Positions 49,292 to 61,622 of a stretch of 64,000 nt of DNA are shown here, piece after piece. The notes beneath the pieces are model-generated. The model searched no databases, was not told the DNA's origin, and saw only the letters and a program-made list of their open reading frames with translations. The DNA lies in the NCBI GenBank assembly GCA_034008185.1, contig CM067082.1, forward strand, positions 83,513,684-83,577,683, read 5' to 3'. A program made the position numbers and the translations under genes. Source of the stretch: Gorsachius magnificus. Lineage: Eukaryota > Chordata > Aves > Pelecaniformes > Ardeidae. Position 1 is the first letter of the stretch. Every line of letters starts with the position of its first letter.

Positions 49292-50285
49292 ATAGAACCA
49301 TAGAATCATAGAATTGTTTAGGTTGGAAAAGACCTTTAAGATCATCAAGTCCAACTGTTAACCTAACACTGCCATCCCACCACTAAACCATGTCCCTAAG
49401 CACCTCATCTATCCTTCTTTTAAATACCTCCAGGGATGGGGACTCGACCACCTCCCTGGGCAGCCCATTCCAGAGCCTGACAACCCTCTCGGTGAAGAAA
49501 TTTTTCCTAATGTCTAAACTAAACCTGCCCTGGCGCAACTTCAGATCATTTCCCCTCGTCCTTTCATCCGTTACCAAGGAGAAGAGGCCGACCCCCACCT
49601 CACTACAGCCTCCTTTCAGGTAGTTGTAGAGGGTGATCAGGTCTCCCCTCAGCCTCCTCTTCTCCAGGCTAAACAACCCCAGTTCCCTCAGCCGCTCCTC
49701 ATCAGACTTGTGCTCCAGACCCCTCACCAGCTTTGTGGCTCTCCTCTGGACATGTTGCAGCAAGGCAACATCTTTCTTGTAGTGAGGGGCCCAACACTGA
49801 ACAGTATTCAAGGTGCGGCCTCACCAGCACCAAGTACAGGGGCACGATCACTTCCCTTCTCCTGCTGGCCACACTATTCCTTATACAAGCCAGGATGCCA
49901 TTGGCCTTCTTGGCCACCTGGGCACACTGCTGGCTCATATTCAGCCAGCTGTCAACCAGTACCCCCAGGTTTTTCCACCGGGAAGCTTTCCAGCCACTCA
50001 TCTCCAAGCCTGTAGCGCTGCATGGGGTTGTTGTGACCAAAGTGCAAGACCCAGCACTTGGTCTTGTTGAACCTCATACAGTTGGCCTCGGCCCATCAAT
50101 CCAGCCTGTTCAGGTCCCTCTGAAGAGCCCTCCTCCCCTCAAGCAGATTGACACTCCCACCCAGTTTGGTGTCATCTGCAAACTTACTGAGGGCACACTC
50201 AATCCCCTCGTCCAGGTCGTTGATAAAGATATTAAACAAGACCAGCCCTAGAACTGAGCCCTGGGGGACACCAATTGTGACCAGC
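49292..50285 (-). mobile_element. CR1 copy about 0.7 kb before the OVAL start site
   Basis: A 1 kb antisense CR1 with the 3' tail at the left (CATAGAATCATAGAATTG). Reading on the - strand gives ORF2 C-terminal blocks such as [17 protein letters not shown] and [13 protein letters not shown]. The main open part covers 49383-49811. It is less decayed than the 25 kb copy and lacks the 5' end. Confidence 0.93.
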
Positions 50286-50897
50286 CACCAACTACTTTTG
50301 ACTTTGTCTGGAGCTATGTTTTGCTTTTACCCTCTGAGAATCAAACAGTTTGCTATTAAAACCTTCACACCCATCAAAAGATCTTTTTAAAACATCCCAA
50401 CTTTTCAAAGAAAATGTGCCTGCTTTTGACTTTCATCTCAGTTGGTTTTCTCACATTCACGCTTTTTTATTTCCCCAGGTTTGTTAACAGAAAAACAGGC
50501 CAAGTCCTGTTCTCAGTTATCTTCTCTCTAGCATGGCTCAGCTGCATTTTCTACATTCAGAAAGGGTCAATTGAAAAAGAGGTCTGGTTTGTTACTAAAA
50601 CCATAATAGCAAATTGACTAATTATTGACAGATTGACTAATAGCTGGTAGTTATGTTTTCCATCTCTAAGGTTTTCACAGTTTTGGGTTTTATCAACATC
50701 CCTGTATCTAGTTGCAAATGAGACTTAAAGGCACATGAGCATTATTTCTGAGTCTTTTCTCCAATCCAACAATCCTGATGTACTGGTGGAAAACACTTTG
50801 TTATATGGAATAAAAACCTAATATTTGTTCTCCCTTCAATCAAAAATGGACCCATTGAAACTAAAATCTGACCTAATCCCATTAAATTATTTTTATG

Positions 50898-50915
50898 GTG
50901 TCAAAGGTCAAACTT
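50898..50915 (+). promoter_or_regulatory. COUP-TF element (DR1) of the ovalbumin promoter
   Basis: GTGTCAAAGGTCAAACTT, containing two half-sites with one-base spacing, lies at about -87 to -70 from the inferred start site. Chicken ovalbumin has this element at about -85 to -70, where COUP-TF was first defined. Both sequence and position are conserved. Confidence 0.9.
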
Positions 50916-50952
50916 CTGAAGGGCAGCAGCGGGTGGGTCACAGTTCAGACGG

Positions 50953-50959
50953 TATAAAT
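50953..50959 (+). promoter_or_regulatory. OVAL TATA box
   Basis: TATAAAT lies 32 bases before the inferred start site. The following CCCAAGGGCTCAGCCAGTCT closely resembles the chicken promoter between TATA box and cap site. Confidence 0.9.
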
Positions 50960-50984
50960 TCCCAAGGGCTCAGCCAGTCTGCCT

Positions 50985-51031
50985 ACATGCAGCTGGAAAG
51001 CTGTATTGCCTTAGGTGCTGAAGCTCGAAAG
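50985..51031 (+). other. OVAL: OVAL noncoding leader exon
   Basis: Starts at ACATGCAGCTGGAAAGCTGT, aligned to the chicken cap site, and ends at CGAAAG|GTAAGC. The length of 47 bases is the known size of the chicken leader exon. It splices over 1.7 kb to the exon beginning at 52735. Confidence 0.88.
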
Positions 51032-52751
51032 GTAAGCATTTCTCTTGGAAAATTTACCTTCTCACTATATTATCTCTTGCTTATGCTTAAAGTTAAAAAG
51101 AGAGCAATTATTGTGTTGTGCTTGGTATCTTTAAGGAGAAAATACTGAAATGGTATTCTCTACAAACCTTCTCACCTGTGTGTATGCGTTCTACACTATT
51201 ATATTACGTGTAAAACCTATGTATTTGTTTTCAGGAGACTTATTTAAAGTTCGATCTTTGTGCTTAAAATATTATTTTGTGCTTAGTATATGATTTTATT
51301 TCAGAGCAGATATCCCCTCATTCAGCGTCTTTTAAGTTTGATTTTGGCAGCCAAAGAATAAGTTTGCTTGATTGACCTCCAGTTCAACAGGCTGCACTGA
51401 GAGCAAAACTGTGGCATTCAATGGATTTGCTAGGTTTATTTTAGTGTGAAATTTCTCTAACAGTGCCATCCCTACAGTGAACACCGTATCCCCTGTAGTG
51501 AACACTACACAAGATAAATACGTGTGTGGGTGTACAGACTCATCTTTTTACAATAATCTCTAAATGTGAACTTGTATACAAAAAGGAAAGTGAGAGAAAT
51601 GTGTGTGCAAGTGTTATGTGTATACTCACGAGCATGGTCACTAAAAACCTTGGTGGGGTTTAATACTCCAAAGACAAACTTGAGATCCCAGCATTAAGCA
51701 CCTACATAAAGGGCTGGATTTTGAAAGACAACAAACTTTCACAATTTCTATAAATTACAGGAAGGGAACTAGCTTCATGCTGACCTCAAAAGTTGTGCTT
51801 CACATAAGCACAGTGGCTACACAGGACTTACACCGTCCAGCACTTTATAGCAGCCTCAGACAGAAACAAATATAAAGCTTTTGCTGGTCTATGCCACAGA
51901 CAAATACTCATTTAACAGTGCTGTATTATGATAGACATTGCTATTTTATCATGTCTGCGTTTCTATTAAATCTGAATGTCACTAACAAAATTTAATTTCT
52001 CAGAAAGGTTGTAGTGTAGTATCTATAAATATATTTAAGCAAATCAAGTTATATATGAAAGCACAATAGGGTGGAATATGAATTTTGTGCATCAGTCTCT
52101 CTCCTAGACTAGGTGACCTTAGACAAATTGTATTGCCTATCCATGCTTTTATTACTAAAACAAGGGTAAAGACACAAGTCTTTGAAGATCTACTGACAAT
52201 AAGTACTGTGCAACAAATAGATATTTTTCTGCACTTATTTATTTTTAGAAAATAAAAATTCATCCAGCCTCTGCTTTTACTTATATCTCTCCAAACCTAG
52301 AGCAAGTCTACTAAAACTTGCACGTTAAATTGCCAGCTTTGCAAGTGTATCAAAGACAGATGATATTTTCTTGTTTTCATCAAAGGTACTACAAAGTACC
52401 AGGAATTCTAGCCTTCACTGAATGAAAGTAAATACATGCAATTGTTGCTTGACTGCTTTGAAAAGGTAAACAGAAATCACATACAGTTTTAAGATCTCTG
52501 AGGAACTTCACTGCCACAAAGGCAACTGAATACAAATGCAGAAACAGATTTATGAAGACAAAGTTTCTAACATGCATGAGGTGTGAGCATAGCAATAGGC
52601 ATGTAATCACAGAATAATATCAAAACTACTTGTTTATATTTCATTGCCTAAAAACTACTACTAAAGTGCATTGTGCTGTGTTTGTACGATATTCCTTCAT
52701 TACCTTGTCATTGTACTTCTGCTGTTTGCTCTAGGCAATACTGGTTTCACA

Positions 52752-55700
52752 ATGGGCTCCATCAGTGCAGCAAGTGGGGAATTTTGTTTTGATGTATTCA
52801 AGGAGCTGAAAGTCCAGCATGTCAACGAGAACATCTTCTACTCCCCCCTGAGCATCATTTCAGCTCTGTCCATGGTCTACCTAGGTGCAAGAGAAAACAC
52901 CAGGGCTCAGATAGATAAGGTGAGGCTACAGTTAAGGATTTAAACCTTCCTGCTGCTCCACAGAGCCATAGCACTTCATTATATGATAATGTCCCTTGTG
53001 TAACTCACAGGCTAAAAAATCTGGATCCAGAGTTATCAGAAGCTGTGGACACCTCAGCCTCCCATAGTGCTAAACAAATGCTTCAGCCAGAAATCTTGAA
53101 ACTGTATTTAAATTTTAATTTTATCATTGTTAGTGGTAGGATTCTCAAATAGAACAACACATTCCAGTGCTTTTTTTGTTTAGACTAAGGAAAGTAGATA
53201 AAATCTCCAGGGAAAGAGCCAAAAGAGCCAAAAAAGAGTGCAAAGTTTCAGTTCAGCTGAGTTTCCTACAACTCTCACTTCCTTCATGGAGAGTGGATGG
53301 CTTGTTCCCTGGAGGAAAGTCAGTATTATTAATAGCACACACTGGAGCCGATTTCTGGATGTTCAACAGAAAAACGGGATCATCTAAGCAGGCAAAAGTA
53401 GGCACAGCTGTTCACAGATGGTACAGATGGATTGCATCTTTTGAGTCATCCAGCTTCTCAGTTAGCCAATGGGTTTACTGCAAACATCATGTGTTAATCT
53501 CAGTTGCATAACCTTTTTTTTTGTCATACCTGCTATTTCAACTACTGTTATTTGCAATTACAGGTTGTTCACTTTGACAAAATCATAGGATTTGGAGAGA
53601 GTATTGAATCTCAGGTACAGAAATAATTTCATCTCCTTCTCTATGTCACTTTCTCCTTGGAGCAAAATCCAGCCCATAAAGTGGTTTCTCAGCAGTTCCA
53701 ATCCCTCTCTGCTGAGCAGCTACCGCTCTTCATCCCATCCCCAGTTGGGTGAACACTTTGTTCATAAGGAGAGAGAGAGAAGGGAGGCAGCACAGGATTC
53801 AGAACAAGCATAAGATGAAACCCAGCACCATAATATTGGGCAAATAGGGAAAATTATAGATATTTGTATGCTTAGGCAAGGTAGCTGGATGTTATGGGTT
53901 AAATGGGACTGGTTGGGAATGGCCTACCTGATCTGATGGAGTTAGATTACTGTAGTGGGTAGTTAAGAGTCCCCCGGAGAGAGGGATGAGGAAACTACAA
54001 TAGAAAAACAGCACAGAATTGTACATATTAGAAAATTACTACATCAGTGTAGTTATAGCAATGAGACATGAACAACAGTTTTGCAAGCAGAAGCGTCTGA
54101 ACTACTCTACTCTTGTCATATAGTATGAAAAACTTACTAAATACTAAAACTAGAATAACATCATCTATCTTTTTATTTGTGTTCATGCCAACAATACAGT
54201 GCGGCACATCTGTAAGCGTCCACACTTCACTTAAAGACATGTTCGCCCAAATCACCAAACCAAGTGACAATTATTCACTCAGCTTTGCCAGTAGACTTTA
54301 TGCTGAGGAGACATTCCCAATCCTACCGGTGAGTTGCTCTAAGATCTGATCTGGGTGTATTTCTGTCAAAGCTGCACCATTCTGTAATGCAAAAGCACTG
54401 TCAGAAGTCTAGGTTCTGCTAAAGAAATTTTCTTCCGCTTGGAAGACAGGATTCATGACTTCTCTCTACCACAGCCCTAACTCTCTAGAGTCTTGAGAAA
54501 AACTGTGCCTAGCCAAAAAGATGTTTGTGCAAAGTACAATCATATCCGATCATGTCAAATTATAATTAATAAAGGTAACTTTTGTTGGAAAGAGTTAGCT
54601 CCAACTGTTCTCTCAATTTGTAAAACAAACCTGAAAAATAACTTCAGGTTCTCAAAAATATTCCAAGGTTTCCCATTGAAAGGAACATTTAATCTAAAAT
54701 TAAAGGAAAATACCATTGCAAAATAAAAGGTTAAAAAGTGGGCTAAATGAAAAAAAAAAAAAAACACCAACACACTTCAACTGAAATGAATGCCATTTTT
54801 GGATCAAACTCAGTTCTGGAAAATATTTTTAAAAATGTGAGCGTTTACTCTTGCTTGAAGCAATGAATGTCAAATCTCAGGATGGTTATGAACTAGAATC
54901 ATGGCTTACTGATTAGCCTTAATAAGCAGATTCATATCTGTTAATTTCAGTCTTGCATTTCACATTTGCAAAATGCTTTGACATTCTGATCTGAAAACTG
55001 CATACTCTTCCTTTGCAGGAATACTTACAGTGTGTGAAGGAACTGTATAAGGGAGGCTTGGAAACTCTCAGCTTTCAAACAGCTGCAGATCAAGCAAGAG
55101 AGCTCATCAATTCCTGGGTTGAAAGTCAGACAAATGGTAAGAGCAAGCCAAGTATTGGCACAAGTATTTTTCCTTCTGCCACCATGTTTGAACAGCATAT
55201 GAGAACACGTAAGTCAGGAGACAAAAGACCCCAAACCTCCATTCCTTCTCCTGGATAATAGATCAGTTTCCAGATATGGATCTATCATTTAACGATTTTT
55301 TTTTCCCTCAGACACATCCCATTTAGAGGACTCTCTATATCTGTAGGGACTTTGAGGGTATGTAATACTTCCAGTCCTGATGAAAGGGACAACATTAGAA
55401 TATGCTTGTACACATTGAGAAGTGGTTTGACACTAATGTTGAGAATCTGGACATCCTGTGATCAGTGAGCTTTGCCATCAAGCTTCCCAGAGTTGTCGTA
55501 TGCCTGTCAAGTAGGGCATGCAGTCATAAGGTACTTGAGAAATCTTAACAGGTAAAGGGCAATGGAAAACCACAGTTAATGAATGGTAGGTAGGTGTATG
55601 AAACACAGAGAGAGAGGTGTGCCACAGTTGGGTTTTTTACCCTACTGCATCTCCGTGTGGTTCCTCCATTCTTCCAGTCTCTTTCTGGCCCGCTCAAAAC

Positions 55701-58290
55701 ATTCCCTTCTCTCATGCTTGAAACATATGGCCTGAACAGCAAACACAGGTAAAGGCTGCTGATTTTTAACTGAAATGAAAATACTCACAATCACACAACC
55801 TTTGGTGCGGTGTTATACTTTGAAGGTGAAAACCAGGCCATGAATAAGCAACTGGTAGGAAAGGACCAAGGGAAGAGCTTGCTTTGTGCATGAGGACTGA
55901 CGAATAAGCAAGAACAAAGTATAAGAAGAAAGCAGAGTAAAATTCTGGTTTCCTTTCCTGCTACCTTCCTTATATAGACAACTCCTTTCAACTTTGGTTT
56001 GAAGGAAGAAGTATTTATGTTTACTGTTTGGGTTGGAGACCATCCTGGGATAGAAGGTTCCAATGGTTCTTCCTGTTGTCACAAAGTATACAGGTTTACT
56101 CATTTTGTAACAAGTAAATCTCTGGGTCTTATAACTCATTATAATTCTTTACAGAGTGGGAAACAACAGCTATTGCCAAAAGCAGTGAGAAAATCAACCT
56201 CCAAAGTACAAGACTACAGCTGCAAAACCAAAACAATGTCCCTGCCCTACACTCTCCTCCCCACAGATTCTATACCCTTCATTTAACATTGTGATTGCCA
56301 AGTTAAATGTGTTATACACAGACGTGTTATATACATGTGTTCTCTTTCCTAAAGGAATGATCAAAGATATCCTTCAACCGGGTTCTGTGGATCCCCAGAC
56401 TGAAATGGTCCTTGTTAATGCCATTTACTTCAAAGGAGTATGGGAGAAAGCATTTAAGGATGAAGACACCCAGACAGTGCCTTTCAGAATGACTGAGGTA
56501 CATGGGCATATATAAACTTAAAGGTTTCTTTCAGAATTTATGAGAAGAGTAGACAAGTTGTTATACAACCTTCCTGAACAAGAGTAATCAATAGTTTTAA
56601 CTGTAAGTAGACATTTCTACACTAAGATTTGTGAAAACTATATTATCTTATTTGGTTTTGCAGCAAGAAAGTAAACCTGTGCAGATGATGTATCAGATCG
56701 GTTCATTTAAAGTGGCCGTGGTGGCTGCAGAGAAAATCAAGATCCTGGAGCTTCCGTACGCCAGCGGAGCCCTGAGCATGTTGGTGCTGTTGCCTGATGA
56801 TGTCTCTAGCCTGGAGCAGGTATGGCCTTGGCAGCTGGGTTTCAGAAAACCACCAACACAGTGAAATTTAGGTGCTGCAAAGCCCTTCACAGTAAAGTTA
56901 TCCTAAAACTCTTCACCAAGCACAGATCTGAACACTGGCAACATGAGATTGCTGCGTAACAGCATGCAGCTGTCTCAGTAGTCCTGCAATAGTTTGTGCT
57001 GAGCATGGACTGCTTAAGGAACTGCTTTAGTGGGTTAAATATTCATCACTGCAGAACAGATTCATCTCAGCTAAGCAGCTGTTACTCCAGCAGCTTGAAC
57101 TCCAAAGGTTTTATATCTCCATTCCTGCACACTGAGGAGCTTCCTGGGAAGTTCATGTTAGCTTTACTAGTTGTAATTATTGTTTGTTTTGGCGGTGCTC
57201 AACATGCTTCCTTCATACCTTCAAAAATCAAACTATCTAAAAACTGAATATGAGAGGTACTAGAATGGTTAAAGCAATTTCAGAAAATAAAATGTACATG
57301 ACATAGTATCGTTGATATGAATTGTCATTAGCAGGACTGTAGTTAGTCTGAATAGAAAAAGTTATGTAATAAATGAGAGTTCATTGAAGTGTTTGTACAC
57401 TAACTCAAAGAATCTAAATTATAAAAATGAAGAGGCATTTGAACACAGCTAAGTTTCCTCAGTAATAACTGAGAGTTCAGATATTAATAATTGGTTACCA
57501 TTGACACCTGGTTACTTGGAGGTCTTAAATGTAGGTAGAGCTTACAACTCAAAAGCACAGAATGATTTTTGGAATATATTTCCCAAGTAAAGAAGATAGA
57601 GAAGAGCTTTAGGTGAAATTTGTGATTCTGTGTGAAATTTGCTGAGTAGTTGTCTCATTAAGAAAATTAATTGGAAGCGAGTCTGTTAAAGACATAGAAA
57701 GCAGGACAGAGCAGAGAAGAAAGAGTCATAGTTTGCTTTCCTCTCCTAGATACATTAATCTGTATATATCTAGAAAAAATGCAGTTCCAAGAGCAGTGAG
57801 TTTAAAAGAGGAAAAAAGCCACCAATGGTACTGCATTGCCACAAAGGAAGTTGTGCTCTCTGCCCAGAGATCTCATTTGCTTGTCTCCTTGCAGCTTGAG
57901 ACTGCAATCACCTTTGAAAAACTCACAGAGTGGACCAGTTCTAATATCATGGAAGAGAGGAAAATTAAAGTGTACCTCCCGCGCATGAAGATTGAGGAAA
58001 AATATAACCTCACATCTGTCTTAATGGACTTGGGTATAACTGACCTGTTCAGCTCATCAGCCAATCTGTCTGGCATCTCTTCAGCAGAGAGCCTGAAGGT
58101 GTCTGAAGCCATCCATGAGGCAATTGTGGATATCTATGAAGCAGGCAGTGAGGTGGTAGGCTCATCAGGAGCTGGGCTAGAGGATACAAGTGTCTCTGAG
58201 GAGTTTAGGGCTGACCACCCTTTCCTCTTCTTGATCAAGCACAACCCAACCAGCAGCATCCTCTTTTTTGGCAGATGCTTTTCCCCTTAA
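52752..58290 (+). CDS. OVAL: Ovalbumin, complete in seven coding exons
   Basis: Coding exons: 52752-52919, 53564-53614, 54200-54328, 55019-55136, 56355-56497, 56664-56819 and 57895-58290. They give 386 residues, the same length as chicken ovalbumin, with all junctions GT-AG. The protein is the main egg-white storage serpin, secreted by oviduct gland cells through an uncleaved internal signal. Conserved sites include the Cys74-Cys121 disulfide pair, the Ser69-Ile-Glu phosphorylation motif and the glycosylation site at N293 (YNLT). Cys12 and Cys383 are kept, but the chicken free thiols near residues 31 and 368 are Ser and Leu here, leaving four cysteines. The hinge reads GSEVVGS with Ser at P14, where chicken has Arg, and the loop has Thr-Ser at the P1-P1' position. 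It is still expected to be non-inhibitory because of the valines at P12 and P11. The COUP element, TATA box and leader exon confirm the identity. Confidence 0.97.
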
Positions 58291-59003
58291 AGAGAAGGAA
58301 GCAGAAAGAATTTCTGTCCCTCATGGCAAGATCCAAAGCACTGCAGTATCAAGGGTAGAAAGAAAGGGTAGAAAGAAACACATACTCTCTCTTTCATCCA
58401 TATGTTCTAAAACCAGAAGGTTTTATTTTAAAAAAAAAAAAGTTAAGTCAGAGAATTTATGCCATGAAAATAGAGGCCCTTTGCTTTTCCTTTCTGCAGA
58501 GTAATATCATTTACTCACAGATAAAGAGTTAATGGAATGAAAATTGGACCCAAAGAAAGCATGAGCATGAACAGAGATGTTCCTGGTGCAAGTTAACAAT
58601 AGTAGTGCTGAATCATCACACCAAAAAACCACAACCCCATTTACCAGCATAATTTTTATGGAAAAAAATGCAGTCTTCTAATTAAGCCAGGTTTCTCTAT
58701 GGCCAAGCTTAATGGTGACTCCTTTGAAATTAGTCACTTGAAAGCTCCCAGATTAAACTCTAAACTGTCACCAACCATTCCTACTCTGACAAAGGCAATT
58801 GCTTTTTCTTTCTGCTTCTGATACCGCACAAGTCTTCCTCACTTTCTGAAGATGCATTATCAAAATCTTATAATTCATATTTGTCCTTAAACCTTTTTGG
58901 CTCAATTGTCATGACCAAACATGGCATTTTACTATTCAAATTGTTTTCCATGTATCCATGTGTAATGGGTCTTGTGGTTGTACTCTTTTGCTCCTTTAAT
59001 CAT

Positions 59004-59009
59004 AATAAA
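59004..59009 (+). promoter_or_regulatory. OVAL polyadenylation signal
   Basis: AATAAA 714 bases after the stop, in a context (CATAATAAAAACATGTTTAAGC) that resembles the chicken ovalbumin 3' end. A CR1 insertion begins about 32 bases further on. Confidence 0.75.
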
Positions 59010-59040
59010 AACATGTTTAAGCAAATGCATTTCATTTGGA

Positions 59041-59800
59041 GTACTTCAAGTGCACCTGGGATGGGGTAATCCTGGTTATACATACAAATTGGGGGACAAA
59101 AGGCTGAAGAGCAGACCCACAGAAAGAGATCTGGGGGTTTGGGTCGATGGCAAGTTGAATATGAGTCAACAGCATGCCCTGGCAGACAAAAGGGCCAACC
59201 CCGTCCTGGGGCGCATCAAGCACAGCATAGGTAGCCAGTCGAGGGAGGTGATTGTCCCACTCTACACTGCACTGGTGCGGCCCCACCTCGAGTACTGTGT
59301 GCAGGTTTGGGCACCGCAATATAAGAAGAACATCAAACTATGAGAGTGTGTCCAGAGGTGGGCAACCAAGATGGTGAAAGGCCTTGAGGGCAAGACTCAT
59401 GAGGAGTGGCTGAGGTCACCTGGTTTGTTCAGCTTGGAGAAGGGGTAACCTCATTGCACTCTAGAGCTTCCCCAAGGGGAGCAGTGGAGGGAGGTGCTGC
59501 TCTCCTCTCTCTGGTGACCAGTGACAGGACACAAGGAAATGGAATGAAGCTGCATCAGGGGAAGTTCAGACCGTACATTAGGAACAGGTTCTTCACTGAG
59601 AGGGTGGTTGGTCACTGGAACAGGCTCCCCAGGGAAGTGTCTATCCTGTCACCTATCCTGTCAGAGTTAAAGGAGCATCTGGACCATGCTCTTAGTCATC
59701 GTTTAGTTTTAGGTAGTCCTGCAAGGAGCAGGGAGTTGGACTTGATGATCCTTACAGGTCCCTTCCAACTTGAGATAGTCTGTGTTTCTATGATTCTTTT
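59041..59800 (+). mobile_element. CR1 copy just after the OVAL 3' end
   Basis: A 5'-truncated + strand CR1 with broken ORF2 (59041-59343, then 59406-59670) and a 3' tail ending TTTCTATGATTCTTTT. It shares its stop after KKNIKL and a downstream deletion with the antisense copy at 46307-47185. Confidence 0.92.
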
Positions 59801-61430
59801 ATCAGAGCTGGTTCATTGCTCGCAGAGAGATGAGAAATGAGAGTCTGTCTCTTGCCAAAGATACAATATTGAGTCCAATATTCTTCCAGCAAGGGGCCAG
59901 CATGACCCATAATCCCTCATGCATGCAACTCAAACTAGTCAGATACAACACTTTCAGCACTAATCATGATCCATCCAGTCTCTCAGAAGTTGATAAGCAG
60001 TTTGGAAGGCAGCTGGATACGTGCAGAATCTACATCCCACTGAGACACAACACTGCCTCGGAGAACACATGGGAATGGGAAATAGGCAGGAGTTCTCTAG
60101 TTATCTTTGTTGTGTGTTTATAAAGCTTTATAGGCTCTTTTTTGTTACTAAAGAGAATAATCATGCTAAGAGAAGCAATGTCTATGGCAAGTTATAGTTT
60201 CTCTCTGGAATGAATTATTCTTCCCTTTGTCCCTGAAGCAAGAAAGGAAACAGACCTGTGAGAATCTGTCACAGAGAAGTACCAGAAGAGTGAAAGAGAA
60301 AGGTTTGGGGCAGTGAGGTTACTGCAAGAAAGCTATGCTCTTTCCTGACTCCAGTATGCACAGCATGGCACCAGTGCTGGGTGGTCGGTGGCAGAATGTT
60401 TTTTCAGTTCCACTACACAGTATTTTGCTTGTTCTACTTGTTTTGGCTTCTCCCCCCACCACCCAAGACAATACATACTTTGGCAGGACCTAGGGGGCAT
60501 AGCTTGCTGGTAGCAAATATGGTCTTGCAAAAGAAGGAAGATAACATGACACCACCTTCACTGGTGTATAAATAGTTCAAATATTTTCCTTCACTTTCCT
60601 GTATCTTAGTTGATTGCTGCTCAGGAGATAACAAATGGGGGAATGTATTGCAAGAGAGCTAACAACGTGTTTACTATTGTCCTGGAGTTTCTGTTGATCT
60701 GGTCATGGAACTAGGGCACCTAAAATCCTCAGCAGATTTGTTCTAATGCTGCACTGTTTCTAGGCCACAGTAGTTGTTAACAATTAAAACATACTTCTGT
60801 TACATAAGAATGTAAGCAATATTGCTCATGTGAACAAAGTCAGTTATTTGCAAAAATTGGTCTCCTGAAGTTCACAGAGCTAGAGAGTAACATGGGTTGG
60901 AATGGGCAGCTGACAGTCATCTTCTGGTCCTAACTTCAAAGATATTCGAGATTGCTCAGGGTCCTTCCCCGTCAAATGTTGCACATCTTTAAGGTTGGAG
61001 AATCCACAATGTTCTCATTAATCTTGTTTTAAACATAAATCCAAATCTCACCAACGTAGAAGTAGTGTAAGCCAGCCAGCCAGCTGAGCTTCTCTCACCA
61101 AATGAGGGTTGGCCACACGTGACAATGAGCCCCACCAGTTCCTTCATTTTGATTCTCCCATAGTCAGCCTACAAGGCTTTCCCACTTTTTCTAAACGTTA
61201 GCAATAGCAACCCGCAATCTAAAATCAATGCAGGCAAACAATGAACTTATATTAGTGGCACCTTAGGGACAACAAGAACAGGATCCTGGAGGTTAGAAAA
61301 TCCTTACAGTGGAAGGATGACTCCTTAGTGACACAGGTAAAATTTCAGTGTTGTGGCTCTGATAAGAGGTCAGTATGGAAAGGGAGAATAGTGAGGTGTC
61401 AGATGAGTTCCTGCAAAGAAGGCAGAGATA
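59800..61430. other. DNA downstream of OVAL, no gene recognised
   Basis: Short frames only. A stretch at about 60880-61015 (GTCCTTCCCC, then GGTTGGAGAATCCACAA) may be a very old antisense CR1 3' end, at low confidence. Confidence 0.4.
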
Positions 61431-61431
61431 C

Positions 61432-61622
61432 GTTGTTGTTTAACCCGGTAGGGAGCTAAACACCACGCAGCTGTTTCCTCACTCCCCTGCAATGGGATGG
61501 GGGAGAGAATCAGAAAAAAGGTAAAACTCGTGGGCTGAGAAAAAGACAACTTCATAGGACAGAAAAGGAAGGGAAAACAATAATAATGATAAAAAAATAT
61601 ACAAACCAAGTGATGCACAATG
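61432..61622 (+). mobile_element. 5' part of an ERVL-type LTR
   Basis: Resembles the beginning of the solo LTR at 11596: GTTTAACCCGGTAGGGAGCT, GGGATGGGGGAGAGAAT and, at the end, GATGCACAATGC. The match stops there and retroviral pol sequence follows directly, so this LTR is incomplete. Confidence 0.7.

Noticed and set aside
60225..60290. Short resemblance to serpin exon 7 (CAAGAAAG...CAGACCTGTG)
   Set aside because: The match is brief and gapped, the usual acceptor is absent and no neighbouring exon remnants were seen. Chance similarity is likely.
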